In this document: positions 24,711 through 32,296 of the stretch, one piece after another
How the letters are laid out: each line of letters starts with the position of its first letter
Position numbering within the stretch: position 1 is the stretch's first letter
Made by a program: the position numbers and the translations under genes
The notes under the pieces: model-generated
Told to the model about the DNA's origin: nothing
Databases searched by the model: none
The model's input: the letters and a program-made list of their open reading frames with translations, nothing else
Assembly (NCBI GenBank): GCA_934167875.1
Contig: CAKPMC010000006.1
Coordinates: forward strand, 1-64,000
Direction of reading: 5' to 3'
DNA from: an uncultured Bacilli bacterium
GTDB lineage: Bacteria > Bacillota_I > Bacilli_A > RF39 > UBA660
Length of the DNA: 64,000 nucleotides

Positions 24711-25847
24711 ATGATTAAATATTATAAAGAACTAGAAAATAGATTGAATTATTATTTACCATTAGTAGATATTCAAGATAAAGGGAAAAAAGTATTATTT
24801 GATTATAAGACACCATTTTCATTTGTAGAAAAATATGAAGATTTATTTAAAAATAGTGAATTTCTAATTACTATTTTTAAAGGGTTTAATATTGATGAAT
24901 GGTTTCGAAATAATATATATATTGATTATGATAATGCCTGTTCTATTTCTAGTGAATTTGAAAGTATAGAAGAAGAAATTTATTGCATATTAGAAGAATA
25001 TGGGAAAATAAATTTTTCTTCTAGAGCAATAGAAAATTATTTATATCTAATTAAAAGATTATCCATTTTATATATAGATTTATTTCCAAATAATAAACAA
25101 TATTATACTTCACTTAATAATACAATAGTTGCAGCAATAGAAGAATTAAAAAAATACAATACTATTCACTATATTCCAGATAAAGTAGATAATCTATATC
25201 AACCAGATGCATGGTATATAACACCTAATGGTTATTTATATAATGCCGGAAAATATGGACATAACGGTAGGGATTTAACGTTCAATTATAATAAAATGAA
25301 ATATTTTATAAATAATAATGAAAATATATTAGACAATCATAAAATTTCAAACGGATATTTAAATCTGTCTAAAAAAATAAAAGAAAATGGTTATATATCT
25401 GCAGGACAATTTAAGGTGTTTTTAAATTATATAAGTCAACCAGCCTATTTAGAGTCAATTAATGGAATACCAGTAACGAGAGAAAACCATATAATCCAAT
25501 TAATTTTAGGTATAATTAATGCTCAAGCATGCTTTTATAGATTTTTTGAAGATTTATTTATATATACTGAAAAACCAGAAAATGAAATACATAAAATAAT
25601 AAATTGGACTAATGATGATATAGGAGATGTATTAGTTAGGTGCTGTGGTTTTCATAAAATTGAATCAATGCTGGAAAAAACTATTACAACTAGTTGTATA
25701 AATTATGAAAATGAGTTGGAGGAATATATAAATAATGGGTGGAACATAGTATTTATACCACCATTTATTATTGATAAAGATAACCATTGTCTAAAAGAAT
25801 ATCCAGAAGATTTTTTAGTTATAAAAAGATTGTTGAAAACTATCTAG
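24711..25847 (+). CDS. Unknown protein, sole cargo of uvrB unit 1
   Basis: A 378-residue soluble protein that I do not recognise. It is rich in Tyr, Asn and Ile, mostly helical, with conserved-looking spots DAWYITPNGYLYNAGKYGHN (about 162-181), CSISSEFESIEEEIYCILEE and ARDL-like GRDLTFNYNKM. There is no signal peptide, membrane segment or nucleotide motif. The start at 24711 follows AAGGAATG. The stop codon TAG lies inside the arm repeat AGTTTTATTTAGT, so coding and recombination sequences abut directly. That tight packing is what one expects of a compact cassette. Function unknown; a defence role is possible by context only. Confidence 0.75.
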   Translation: MIKYYKELENRLNYYLPLVDIQDKGKKVLFDYKTPFSFVEKYEDLFKNSEFLITIFKGFNIDEWFRNNIYIDYDNACSISSEFESIEEEIYCILEEYGKINFSSRAIENYLYLIKRLSILYIDLFPNNKQYYTSLNNTIVAAIEELKKYNTIHYIPDKVDNLYQPDAWYITPNGYLYNAGKYGHNGRDLTFNYNKMKYFINNNENILDNHKISNGYLNLSKKIKENGYISAGQFKVFLNYISQPAYLESINGIPVTRENHIIQLILGIINAQACFYRFFEDLFIYTEKPENEIHKIINWTNDDIGDVLVRCCGFHKIESMLEKTITTSCINYENELEEYINNGWNIVFIPPFIIDKDNHCLKEYPEDFLVIKRLLKTI

Positions 25848-25858
25848 TTTTATTTAGT
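25846..25858 (+). repeat. Arm repeat at the right end of uvrB unit 1
   Basis: AGTTTTATTTAGT followed by AATTTGTGGC. It is identical in sequence to the reverse complement of the left-end arms at 24558-24570 and 26312-26324, so the cargo is framed by inverted copies. Confidence 0.7.
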
Positions 25859-25969
25859 AATTTGTGGCAAAATTCATCCTCATCCAAAAAAAGACATATT
25901 TTTAATGTTATGAAAATAGATTAGGACACGAATTTGTTGGTTGATATGAGTCGTAATAAGGAGGGCATT

Positions 25970-26240
25970 ATGTTTAAATTAGAATCAAAATATACACCTA
26001 GTGGAGACCAACCACAAGCGATAGATGAGTTAGTTAAAGGAATAGAAAATGGCGAAAAACACCAAGTTTTACTAGGTGCAACTGGAACTGGAAAAACTTT
26101 TACGATTGCTAATGTAATTAAGGAAGTTAATAAACCAACCTTAGTACTTGCCCATAATAAGACACTTGCGGGACAACTTTATTCAGAATTAAAAGAGTTG
26201 TTTCCAGAAAATCATGTATGCTATTTTGTTTCTTATTATA
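25970..26240 (+). pseudogene. Displaced uvrB 5' end, copy 2 (frame intact to the break)
   Basis: Starts [20 protein letters not shown] and keeps the uvrB frame through Walker A and [20 protein letters not shown] to VCYFVSYY (codon 90). It then joins unrelated sequence ([12 protein letters not shown] and stop at 26276-26278). The upstream 40 bp (GATATGAGTCGTAATAAGGA...) match copy 1 better than the functional gene. It would encode 102 residues with a P-loop but without the beta-hairpin or helicase motifs, so no repair function is expected. Confidence 0.9.
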
Positions 26241-26276
26241 GGAACCCATCGAAAACTATCTTATTCAGTACCTTTT

Positions 26277-26324
26277 AGATTTATTTAGTACCTCAAAGAT
26301 ACTATAAAAAGACTAAATAAAACT
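26277..26324 (+). repeat. Inverted repeat with conserved 22-bp spacer (junction 2)
   Basis: AGATTTATTTAGT (26277-26289) and ACTAAATAAAACT (26312-26324) frame a 22-bp spacer that closely matches the spacer at junction 1 (CCTC-x-AA-x-ATAC-x-ATAAAAAG). It lies 36 bp after the uvrB breakpoint, the same distance as at junction 1. Confidence 0.7.
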
Positions 26325-26476
26325 AGATAATAAAATGTAAATTTGTGGCCAAAATTCGTATTCATTCGTATTTATAAAAAATAATAAATTTAAACTAATA
26401 TATTTTTATTATTTTTTTTGTAAGATTAAAGTTATAATAATAAAAATATGATAAAATAATATGAGAGGTGATTTTA

Positions 26477-27178
26477 GTGAAATTAAATGATATTGAACAA
26501 TTAACAAATGAAGAAATAGAAAAGATATATGAAAAATGTTTAGAATATGCAAATAGAATTAAAAATCCAGATTTAAAGGAATGTTGTTTAGAAATTTATA
26601 ATGATTATAAATCAAAACTTATAGCAAAACCAGCTACTGGAGATCCATGTCATCATTTTTTTAGAGGTGGTTTAATATATCATAGTTATTGCGTAACCAG
26701 AAATGCTATTATGATTGCAGAATTGTATGATTATATAAAATTAGATATGGACTTAATAATATTTGGTTCATTATTACATGATATAGGAAAGACAAATGAT
26801 TATAAAGATTTTGATTCTATAGAAAAAGGTGAAACAGGAATACTAAGTAGTGGTTCATATATGGTGGGTCATTCATACGAAGGAACTCATATTGTTGAAA
26901 ATTATTTAGAAAAATATAATTTAGAAGATAAGTTTAAATATCAAGTTTTACATATGATAGGAAGTCATATGAAAGAATTTAGTGAATGGGGAGTATTAAC
27001 ATCACCAAAAATGTTAGAAGTAATAGTAATTAACTATGGTGATTCAATGGATGCTAGATTAGATAAAACAAGAAATGGTATTAATAATTCTGAAAAAGGT
27101 GAATTATATTATAATGAAAATCAAACGGCAAAATTTTATAAATCAATAAATCCATATTACGAAAATGATAATTTATAA
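26477..27178 (+). CDS. HD-domain phosphohydrolase, YhaM-like catalytic domain
   Basis: A 233-residue protein matching the HD domain of YhaM-type 3'-5' exonucleases without their N-terminal OB fold. Motifs: HHFFRGGLIYHSYCVTRNA, then the HD pair in FGSLLHDIGKTNDY, then HMIGSHMKEFSEWGVLTSPK and a final Asp in YGDSMDARLDK. Metal-dependent hydrolysis of a nucleic acid or nucleotide is expected. Start is GTG at 26477 after AGAGGTGATTTTA. It is the first cargo gene of uvrB unit 2. Stand-alone HD nucleases occur in several phage-defence contexts, but that link is inferred. Confidence 0.83.
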   Translation: MKLNDIEQLTNEEIEKIYEKCLEYANRIKNPDLKECCLEIYNDYKSKLIAKPATGDPCHHFFRGGLIYHSYCVTRNAIMIAELYDYIKLDMDLIIFGSLLHDIGKTNDYKDFDSIEKGETGILSSGSYMVGHSYEGTHIVENYLEKYNLEDKFKYQVLHMIGSHMKEFSEWGVLTSPKMLEVIVINYGDSMDARLDKTRNGINNSEKGELYYNENQTAKFYKSINPYYENDNL

Positions 27179-27308
27179 TTAAAATAAATATGCATCAAAA
27201 AGAAAAATTATAAAATATAAAAAAATATTCAAGAAGAAAATTTAACTAATGATGGAATTAACGAGCTGATTATGGAACATTATATTTTCATAAATAAAGG
27301 AGTAAAAA

Positions 27309-27731
27309 ATGCAAAAAAAATTAAGTTTTATGACCTTGAATGATGTAAATATTGGAATAAGTAAAATTGAATTAAATAAATGGGATTTAATAATTATTGA
27401 TAAATCTGGTAAATATTGTTTAAAAATCTGTGTGCAATATAATTGGAAAGATATCAATAACATAAAAACTGGTCAAAAACAAGAAATTGATTTTAACGAA
27501 TATTGTTTAGCTGAAAACAATGAATCTGCTTTGATTTGGCCATCTAATTCCTATGTAGAAAAAATAAGTGATGATTCTATATGTTTTAATTTGGAATTTA
27601 AAAATTTATCTAATTCGACGCATTATATGAATAAAAGAGGTTGTTTTGATATTCAGTTAAATTCTCTTGAGGCTAAGGTTTTTATTGATTATAAAGATGC
27701 AATAGATGATTCTGTCATATATAATCTATAA
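27309..27731 (+). CDS. Hypothetical protein, second cargo gene of uvrB unit 2
   Basis: A 140-residue soluble protein I do not recognise. It looks beta-rich, with alternating hydrophobic strands (WDLIIIDKSGKYCLKICVQY, SICFNLEFKNLSN, FDIQLNSLEAKVFIDYKDAI) and no signal peptide. The start is ATG after ATAAAGGAGTAA. It follows the HD gene by 130 bp with no terminator seen between, so cotranscription is possible. Its place beside a nuclease might suggest a partner or inhibitor, but nothing in the sequence shows it. Confidence 0.7.
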   Translation: MQKKLSFMTLNDVNIGISKIELNKWDLIIIDKSGKYCLKICVQYNWKDINNIKTGQKQEIDFNEYCLAENNESALIWPSNSYVEKISDDSICFNLEFKNLSNSTHYMNKRGCFDIQLNSLEAKVFIDYKDAIDDSVIYNL

Positions 27732-27781
27732 AAAAAAGAAGTTGTTATGATAGAAAATAAAATAATGTATAATAATATATT

Positions 27782-27810
27782 GGAAGCATTAATTTTGCTT
27801 CCTTGTTTTA
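27782..27810 (+). terminator. Terminator at the right end of uvrB unit 2
   Basis: GGAAGC pairs with GCTTCC around a 9-nt loop, followed by TTGTTTTA. The right arm and tail (CTTCCTTGTTTTATT) recur at 23998-24012 before the oldest copy. The conserved right end of these units therefore starts with the terminator. Confidence 0.7.
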
Positions 27811-27858
27811 TTATCAAAATAATGTTAAAATGAATTATTGAGAAAGACTTTAATTACT

Positions 27859-27990
27859 TATTTTTATTTAATAAATTTGTGGCCGAAATTCGTATCCAAG
27901 AAAAAAAGATACATTTTTGATGCTGTAAAAATAGGTTAGGATACGAATTTTTAAAAATAGGATACGAATTATCTGGCTGGTAGTAGTCAT
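27859..27990 (+). promoter_or_regulatory. Right-end repeats and presumed uvrB promoter region
   Basis: Contains TTTTTATTTAATAAATTTGT, GGCCGAAATTCG and then an inverted repeat AAATTCGTATCC (about 27886-27897) with GGATACGAATTT (about 27938-27949). A third copy, GGATACGAATT, follows at about 27960. This block stands between the cargo and the ribosome site of the functional uvrB. It corresponds to 24081-24200 and 25857-25950 upstream of the dead copies. It presumably supplies both the recombination arm and the uvrB promoter. Confidence 0.55.
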
Positions 27991-28005
27991 AGTAAGGAGG
28001 ACCAT

Positions 28006-29964
28006 ATGTTCAAAATTCATTCAAAATATACACCGAGTGGTGATCAACCCCAGGCAATTAAGGAATTAGTAGAAGGTATTAAAGAAGGAAAACGCGACCA
28101 GGTTTTACTAGGAGCAACGGGAACAGGAAAAACTTTTACGATTGCTAATGTAATTAAAGAAGTTAATAAACCAACCCTAGTTTTAGCTCATAATAAAACA
28201 CTTGCGGGACAACTTTATTCAGAATTAAAAGAATTGTTTCCTAACAATCACGTATGCTATTTTGTATCCTATTATGATTATTACCAACCAGAAGCCTATG
28301 TTCCATCTACAGATACCTATATAGAAAAAGATTCATCTATTAATGATGAAATTGATGAACTTCGTCACTATGCAACAAGCTCTCTTTTATCTTATGATGA
28401 TGTCATTGTAGTAGCCAGTGTAAGTTGTATTTACGGTATTGGTGAAGTAGAAGAATATCGAAACAAAATGCTAAGCATAGGAGTAGGAGATAATGTAGAA
28501 AGAAACACTATCATGACGAAACTAGTAGAAATGATGTACGAAAGAAATGATTTTGATTTTAAGCGTGGTACCTTTAGAGTAAAGGGTGATGTTCTAGAAA
28601 TCATACCAGCCTATGAAAACACAAAAGGGTATAGAATTGAGTTTTTTGGTGATGAAATAGATAGAATTAGTGAAATAGATTCTCTAACTGGAGCAGTTAT
28701 TCAAAATAAAAAAACATTAACTATTTTTCCAGCCAGTCACTTTGTAACTAGTGATGAAAAACTAATAGAGGCAGTGAAAAGAATTAAACTAGAATTAGCT
28801 GATAGGATTCAATATTTTAAAGATAATAATAAACTACTAGCAGCAGAAAGAATAGAACAGCGTACAAACTATGATATAGAAATGTTAACTGAAACAGGAT
28901 TCTGTCGTGGTATTGAAAACTATTCTCGTCATATGGCTTTACGTGGTGAAGGAGAAACCCCAACTACTTTAATGGATTTCTTTCCAAAAGATTTTTTATT
29001 AGTAATAGATGAATCCCATGTAACACTTCCTCAGGTAAGGGGAATGTATAATGGTGATAGAGCTAGAAAAATGAATTTAGTAGAGTATGGCTTTAGACTA
29101 CCAAGTGCACTAGATAATAGACCATTAAAATTTGAGGAATTTGAGAAAAAAATCAATCAAGTTATTTATGTATCAGCAACTCCAGGAGATTACGAATTAG
29201 AAAAGACTAGTAATCAGTTTATTGAACAAATTATTCGTCCAACTGGACTTCTTGATCCAACAATTGAAGTAAGACCAAGTAAAGGTCAAATTGATGATTT
29301 AATTGGTGAAATTAAAGCTAGAATTGCGAAAAACGAACGTACTTTAATAACCACTCTAACAATTAGAATGGCAGAAGAATTAGCGAATTACCTAAAAGAT
29401 ATTGATATTAAAGTGGCATATTTACATAGTGAAGTAAAAACATTAGAAAGAATGCGCATTATTAGAGATTTAAGATTAGGTAAATATGACTGTATTGTTG
29501 GAATCAATCTATTACGTGAAGGAATTGATATACCAGAAGTTAGTTTGATAGCAATTATGGATGCTGATAAAGAAGGATTCTTGCGTAGTGAAAGAAGTTT
29601 AATTCAAACAATTGGTAGATGTGCTAGAAATGCTAGTGGTCATTGTATTATGTATGCTGATAAAATAACAGACAGTATGGATAAGGCTATTAAAGAAACA
29701 ATGCGTCGTCGTACAATTCAGGAAGAATATAATAAAGAACATGGTATTACGCCACAGACAATCAAAAAAGAAATTAGAGATTTAATTAGTAATGTCGATG
29801 ACAACAAAGAAAAACAAACATCTCCTAAGAAGAAAGATAAAAAAGAATTATTAAAAATGATAGATGAAATCGAAGAATCTATGAAACAAGCAGCAAAGGA
29901 ATTAGATTTCGAACGTGCTATGCAGTTAAGAGATGCATTATTTGAATTAAAGAGTGAATTATAA
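28006..29964 (+). CDS. uvrB: Excinuclease ABC subunit B
   Basis: The 652-residue damage-verifying helicase-like subunit of nucleotide excision repair. Walker A is GATGTGKT (36-43) and the beta-hairpin is [20 protein letters not shown] (about 89-108). The DEAD-like motif is VIDESHVT, motif VI is QTIGRCARN, and the C-terminal UVR domain that meets UvrC/UvrA is about 615-650. Start is ATG after AAGGAGGACC. The first 90 codons plus upstream region occur twice more upstream as dead fragments, so the present 5' end was probably delivered by the last insertion, exactly before the hairpin codons. uvrA lies 2.3 kb downstream. Confidence 0.98.
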   Translation: MFKIHSKYTPSGDQPQAIKELVEGIKEGKRDQVLLGATGTGKTFTIANVIKEVNKPTLVLAHNKTLAGQLYSELKELFPNNHVCYFVSYYDYYQPEAYVPSTDTYIEKDSSINDEIDELRHYATSSLLSYDDVIVVASVSCIYGIGEVEEYRNKMLSIGVGDNVERNTIMTKLVEMMYERNDFDFKRGTFRVKGDVLEIIPAYENTKGYRIEFFGDEIDRISEIDSLTGAVIQNKKTLTIFPASHFVTSDEKLIEAVKRIKLELADRIQYFKDNNKLLAAERIEQRTNYDIEMLTETGFCRGIENYSRHMALRGEGETPTTLMDFFPKDFLLVIDESHVTLPQVRGMYNGDRARKMNLVEYGFRLPSALDNRPLKFEEFEKKINQVIYVSATPGDYELEKTSNQFIEQIIRPTGLLDPTIEVRPSKGQIDDLIGEIKARIAKNERTLITTLTIRMAEELANYLKDIDIKVAYLHSEVKTLERMRIIRDLRLGKYDCIVGINLLREGIDIPEVSLIAIMDADKEGFLRSERSLIQTIGRCARNASGHCIMYADKITDSMDKAIKETMRRRTIQEEYNKEHGITPQTIKKEIRDLISNVDDNKEKQTSPKKKDKKELLKMIDEIEESMKQAAKELDFERAMQLRDALFELKSEL

Positions 29965-30803
29965 TGAAAAAGTTTAAGAAAATATATATAGAAATCACGA
30001 ATATCTGTAATCTTAATTGCTCTTTTTGTAGTAAAGATAATCGTATAAAAGAAAGTATTTCGCTAACGAATATGGAAGAACTATTAAAGAAAATTAATGA
30101 TTATACGGATTATGTTTATCTTCATGTAAAAGGTGAACCATTACTACACCCAAAGTTAAAAGAAATCTTAGATTTATGTGAAAAATATCATAAAAAAGTA
30201 AATATTACGACGAATGCTACACTTCTAAAATCCAAAGAAACAATCCTATCTCATACAGCTATTCGCCAAATTAATTTATCAGTACATAGTGAAAATCAAG
30301 AAAAAAATTATTTAGAAGAAATCTTTGAAGTAACTGATAAACTGAAAGAAAAGAATATTGTTTATCGTTTTTGGACTATGAATGATAATAATCTAAATAA
30401 AAAATCAACAGAATTAGTGGAAAAAATAATAAATCATTACAAGTTGTCCCCAGAAATTGTGGAAAAAATAAAAACAGACAACAATATTAAAATAAATAGT
30501 AACACTTATGTGAATAAAGCTAATCAATTTGTTTGGCCTAATATTAATAATGATTATTATAACGATAAAGGATATTGTTACGCTTTAAAAGATCAATTAG
30601 CTATTTTAGTAGACGGTACTGTTGTACCATGCTGTTTAGATAGTGATGGCATCATTAATTTAGGAAACATTTATAGTAATACTATAGAAGTTATTATAAA
30701 TAGTAGTCGCTATCAAAAAATGAGAAGTGGTTTCTGCAATCGTAAAGTAACTGAAGAACTATGTAAACACTGTAGTTACAAAGAAAGATTTGACATTAAT
30801 TAA
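29964..30803 (+). CDS. Radical SAM/SPASM-type protein
   Basis: A 279-residue radical S-adenosylmethionine enzyme. The [4Fe-4S] motif C-x3-C-x2-C is in ITNICNLNCSFCSK (about 12-22). HVKGEPLLHPKL is the GGE-like SAM-binding strand (KGEP). The C-terminal cysteines (YCYALKDQLAILVDGTVVPC, CLDSDG, CNRKVTEELCKHCSYKERF) form a SPASM auxiliary cluster domain. SPASM proteins modify peptides or mature enzymes, but no precursor peptide is obvious nearby. The start overlaps the last base of the uvrB stop, so it is in the uvrB operon. Substrate unknown. Confidence 0.9.
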   Translation: MKKFKKIYIEITNICNLNCSFCSKDNRIKESISLTNMEELLKKINDYTDYVYLHVKGEPLLHPKLKEILDLCEKYHKKVNITTNATLLKSKETILSHTAIRQINLSVHSENQEKNYLEEIFEVTDKLKEKNIVYRFWTMNDNNLNKKSTELVEKIINHYKLSPEIVEKIKTDNNIKINSNTYVNKANQFVWPNINNDYYNDKGYCYALKDQLAILVDGTVVPCCLDSDGIINLGNIYSNTIEVIINSSRYQKMRSGFCNRKVTEELCKHCSYKERFDIN

Positions 30804-30833
30804 ATTATAAATATAATAGAAAAGGTGATTTGA

Positions 30834-31301
30834 ATGAAAATAGTACAAAATGAAGTATGTTATGTAGAAAGAGAAGATATTTATAATTTAAGAATGTTTC
30901 CTCAGTATGTTGTTTCTGAAATTAACTTTAGATCTAATTCTAAATATATAAAATTTGAAAATCCTAGATCAATAAATTATTTCTCAGAAAGTGATTTTAT
31001 AATCGACTATACTGAAATATGCAATTTATCATTAGCAGAAATAACTCTAAAGATAGAAAAATTAAAACAAAGTTTAAGTAATTTAGCTGGTGAATGGTTA
31101 TATGCTTCTGAAAATTTAAGAGAAAGTTTGGATAGGAATAGAGATTATAATTATAAAATTAAGTCAATTAAATACATACTAATGTCTATGGAAAAATATA
31201 TGAATAATAAAGAAACTTATGATGAAGAAATAGAACAGTTATCATTTACTAAAAGTAAATTAAAAGAACCTATAAAAGCTTTAGAATATCATTATCAGTA
31301 A
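30834..31301 (+). CDS. Hypothetical protein
   Basis: A 155-residue soluble protein I do not recognise. The N-terminal third looks beta/loop (KIVQNEVCYVEREDIYNLRM), and residues about 60-150 are strongly helical and charged with a possible coiled coil (LAEITLKIEKLKQSLSNLAG and EEIEQLSFTKSKLKEPIKAL). Start is ATG after AAAAGGTGATTTGA. It lies 30 bp after the radical SAM gene. Confidence 0.65.
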   Translation: MKIVQNEVCYVEREDIYNLRMFPQYVVSEINFRSNSKYIKFENPRSINYFSESDFIIDYTEICNLSLAEITLKIEKLKQSLSNLAGEWLYASENLRESLDRNRDYNYKIKSIKYILMSMEKYMNNKETYDEEIEQLSFTKSKLKEPIKALEYHYQ

Positions 31302-31371
31302 GATATTGACATGATTGCTTATATATAGTAAAATAATCCTCCTGATTAAAATTAGGAGAAAAGGTGATTAT

Positions 31372-31668
31372 ATGGGTATATATAATAAAGTATATATAGG
31401 GCATGTTGAAACAGTTAATCTTGATGTAAGTGTACACCAATCACCAATAGAGTCTAAAGTAATTGCACTCCAATTGAATAATATTGATAAAAACAGAAAT
31501 ATTATAACTTATAAACCATTAAGACAATATAGTGAATATTATAAGTTAGTTAGTGTAGAGGAAAAACCATTAACAGGTACTTTTGGTAATATTGTTGGTG
31601 ATAAGGATATTAATTTTGCCTTAAAGAAAACTGGAAAACAGGAAGTAAAAAAACTGAGAAAGTGTTAA
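31372..31668 (+). CDS. Small hypothetical protein
   Basis: A 98-residue soluble protein of unknown function (GIYNKVYIGHVETVNLDVSV at the start, basic tail KKTGKQEVKKLRKC). The start at 31372 follows GGAGAAAAGGTGATTAT; the frame is open further upstream without a ribosome site. A short imperfect hairpin (CTCCT with AGGAG, 31339-31358) lies just before the ribosome site. A terminator overlaps the end of the gene. Confidence 0.6.
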   Translation: MGIYNKVYIGHVETVNLDVSVHQSPIESKVIALQLNNIDKNRNIITYKPLRQYSEYYKLVSVEEKPLTGTFGNIVGDKDINFALKKTGKQEVKKLRKC

Positions 31669-31685
31669 ATGCACTTTCTTTTTCT
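31657..31685 (+). terminator. Terminator of the small hypothetical gene
   Basis: GAAAGTG (31658-31664) pairs with CACTTTC (31672-31678), followed by a T-run. It includes the last codons. Confidence 0.85.
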
Positions 31686-31752
31686 ATAAACATTTAACTG
31701 ATTGCTATAAAGAACTTATTTTGTTAAAATTGTTGTAAAGGAGAGGAATGAA

Positions 31753-32142
31753 ATGAAAAATAGACAATATAAATTATTACTATTTTTTGGATTGTTAGTA
31801 ATGTACTATATCTTTGCTTTAAACAATATAACCATTCCTTGTTTATTTAATAAGATAACTAATTTATATTGTCCAGGATGTGGTGTTACCAGAATGTTAT
31901 TATCCATTTCAAAATTAAATTTTTACCAAGCCTTTAGATATAATCAATTAGTATTTATATTTTTGCCCTTTATTTTATTACTATTAATAGACTTTTTATT
32001 AAAATGGCTGAAGAATCAAAATAATTACATATATTTAAGAATAAATAATAAAGTATGGGTAGTTTTGTTAATAATCGTTTTAGTATTTGGAATACTAAGA
32101 AATATTCCCCTCTTTGATTATCTAAAACCAATTATTATATAG
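31753..32142 (+). CDS. DUF2752 membrane protein
   Basis: A 129-residue protein with an N-terminal membrane helix (about 7-25), the family signature LYCPGCGVTRMLLSISKLNF (about 38-57) and two further helices (about 63-82 and 99-118). This C-P-x-C-G-h-T-R box defines DUF2752. The function is unknown; the paired cysteines could bind metal or be redox active. Start is ATG after AAAGGAGAGG. It is a single-gene unit before uvrA. Confidence 0.88.
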   Translation: MKNRQYKLLLFFGLLVMYYIFALNNITIPCLFNKITNLYCPGCGVTRMLLSISKLNFYQAFRYNQLVFIFLPFILLLLIDFLLKWLKNQNNYIYLRINNKVWVVLLIIVLVFGILRNIPLFDYLKPIII

Positions 32143-32155
32143 GATTATTTATTTG

Positions 32156-32185
32156 AAAAGTTACTTAGCTGGGTAACTTTTTTAA
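32156..32185 (+). terminator. Terminator of the DUF2752 gene
   Basis: AAAAGTTAC pairs with GTAACTTTT around a short loop, followed by T residues. Confidence 0.8.
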
Positions 32186-32296
32186 ATACAAATAATTAAT
32201 TGTCTTGTCAAACAAATGTTTCATTGATATAATAAAAATGTATTTTCATAAAAAAGAAAATTTGTGGTATAATAACATGCAGAAAAAGGTGATAGT

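Noticed and set aside
25970..26278. uvrB copy 2 as a functional short P-loop protein
   Set aside because: It ends exactly at the shared breakpoint and continues into 12 unrelated codons; no helicase or hairpin motifs. Translation cannot be excluded but function is unlikely.
24217..28006. uvrB copies as an assembly artefact
   Set aside because: The copies differ from each other at many bases, are separated by different genes and have different downstream sequences; a collapsed or duplicated assembly would give identical copies.
5411..28280. Integrase or transposase among the cargo genes
   Set aside because: No cargo product shows tyrosine recombinase (R-H-R-Y), serine recombinase or DDE motifs; the HNH protein is an endonuclease type, not a recombinase.
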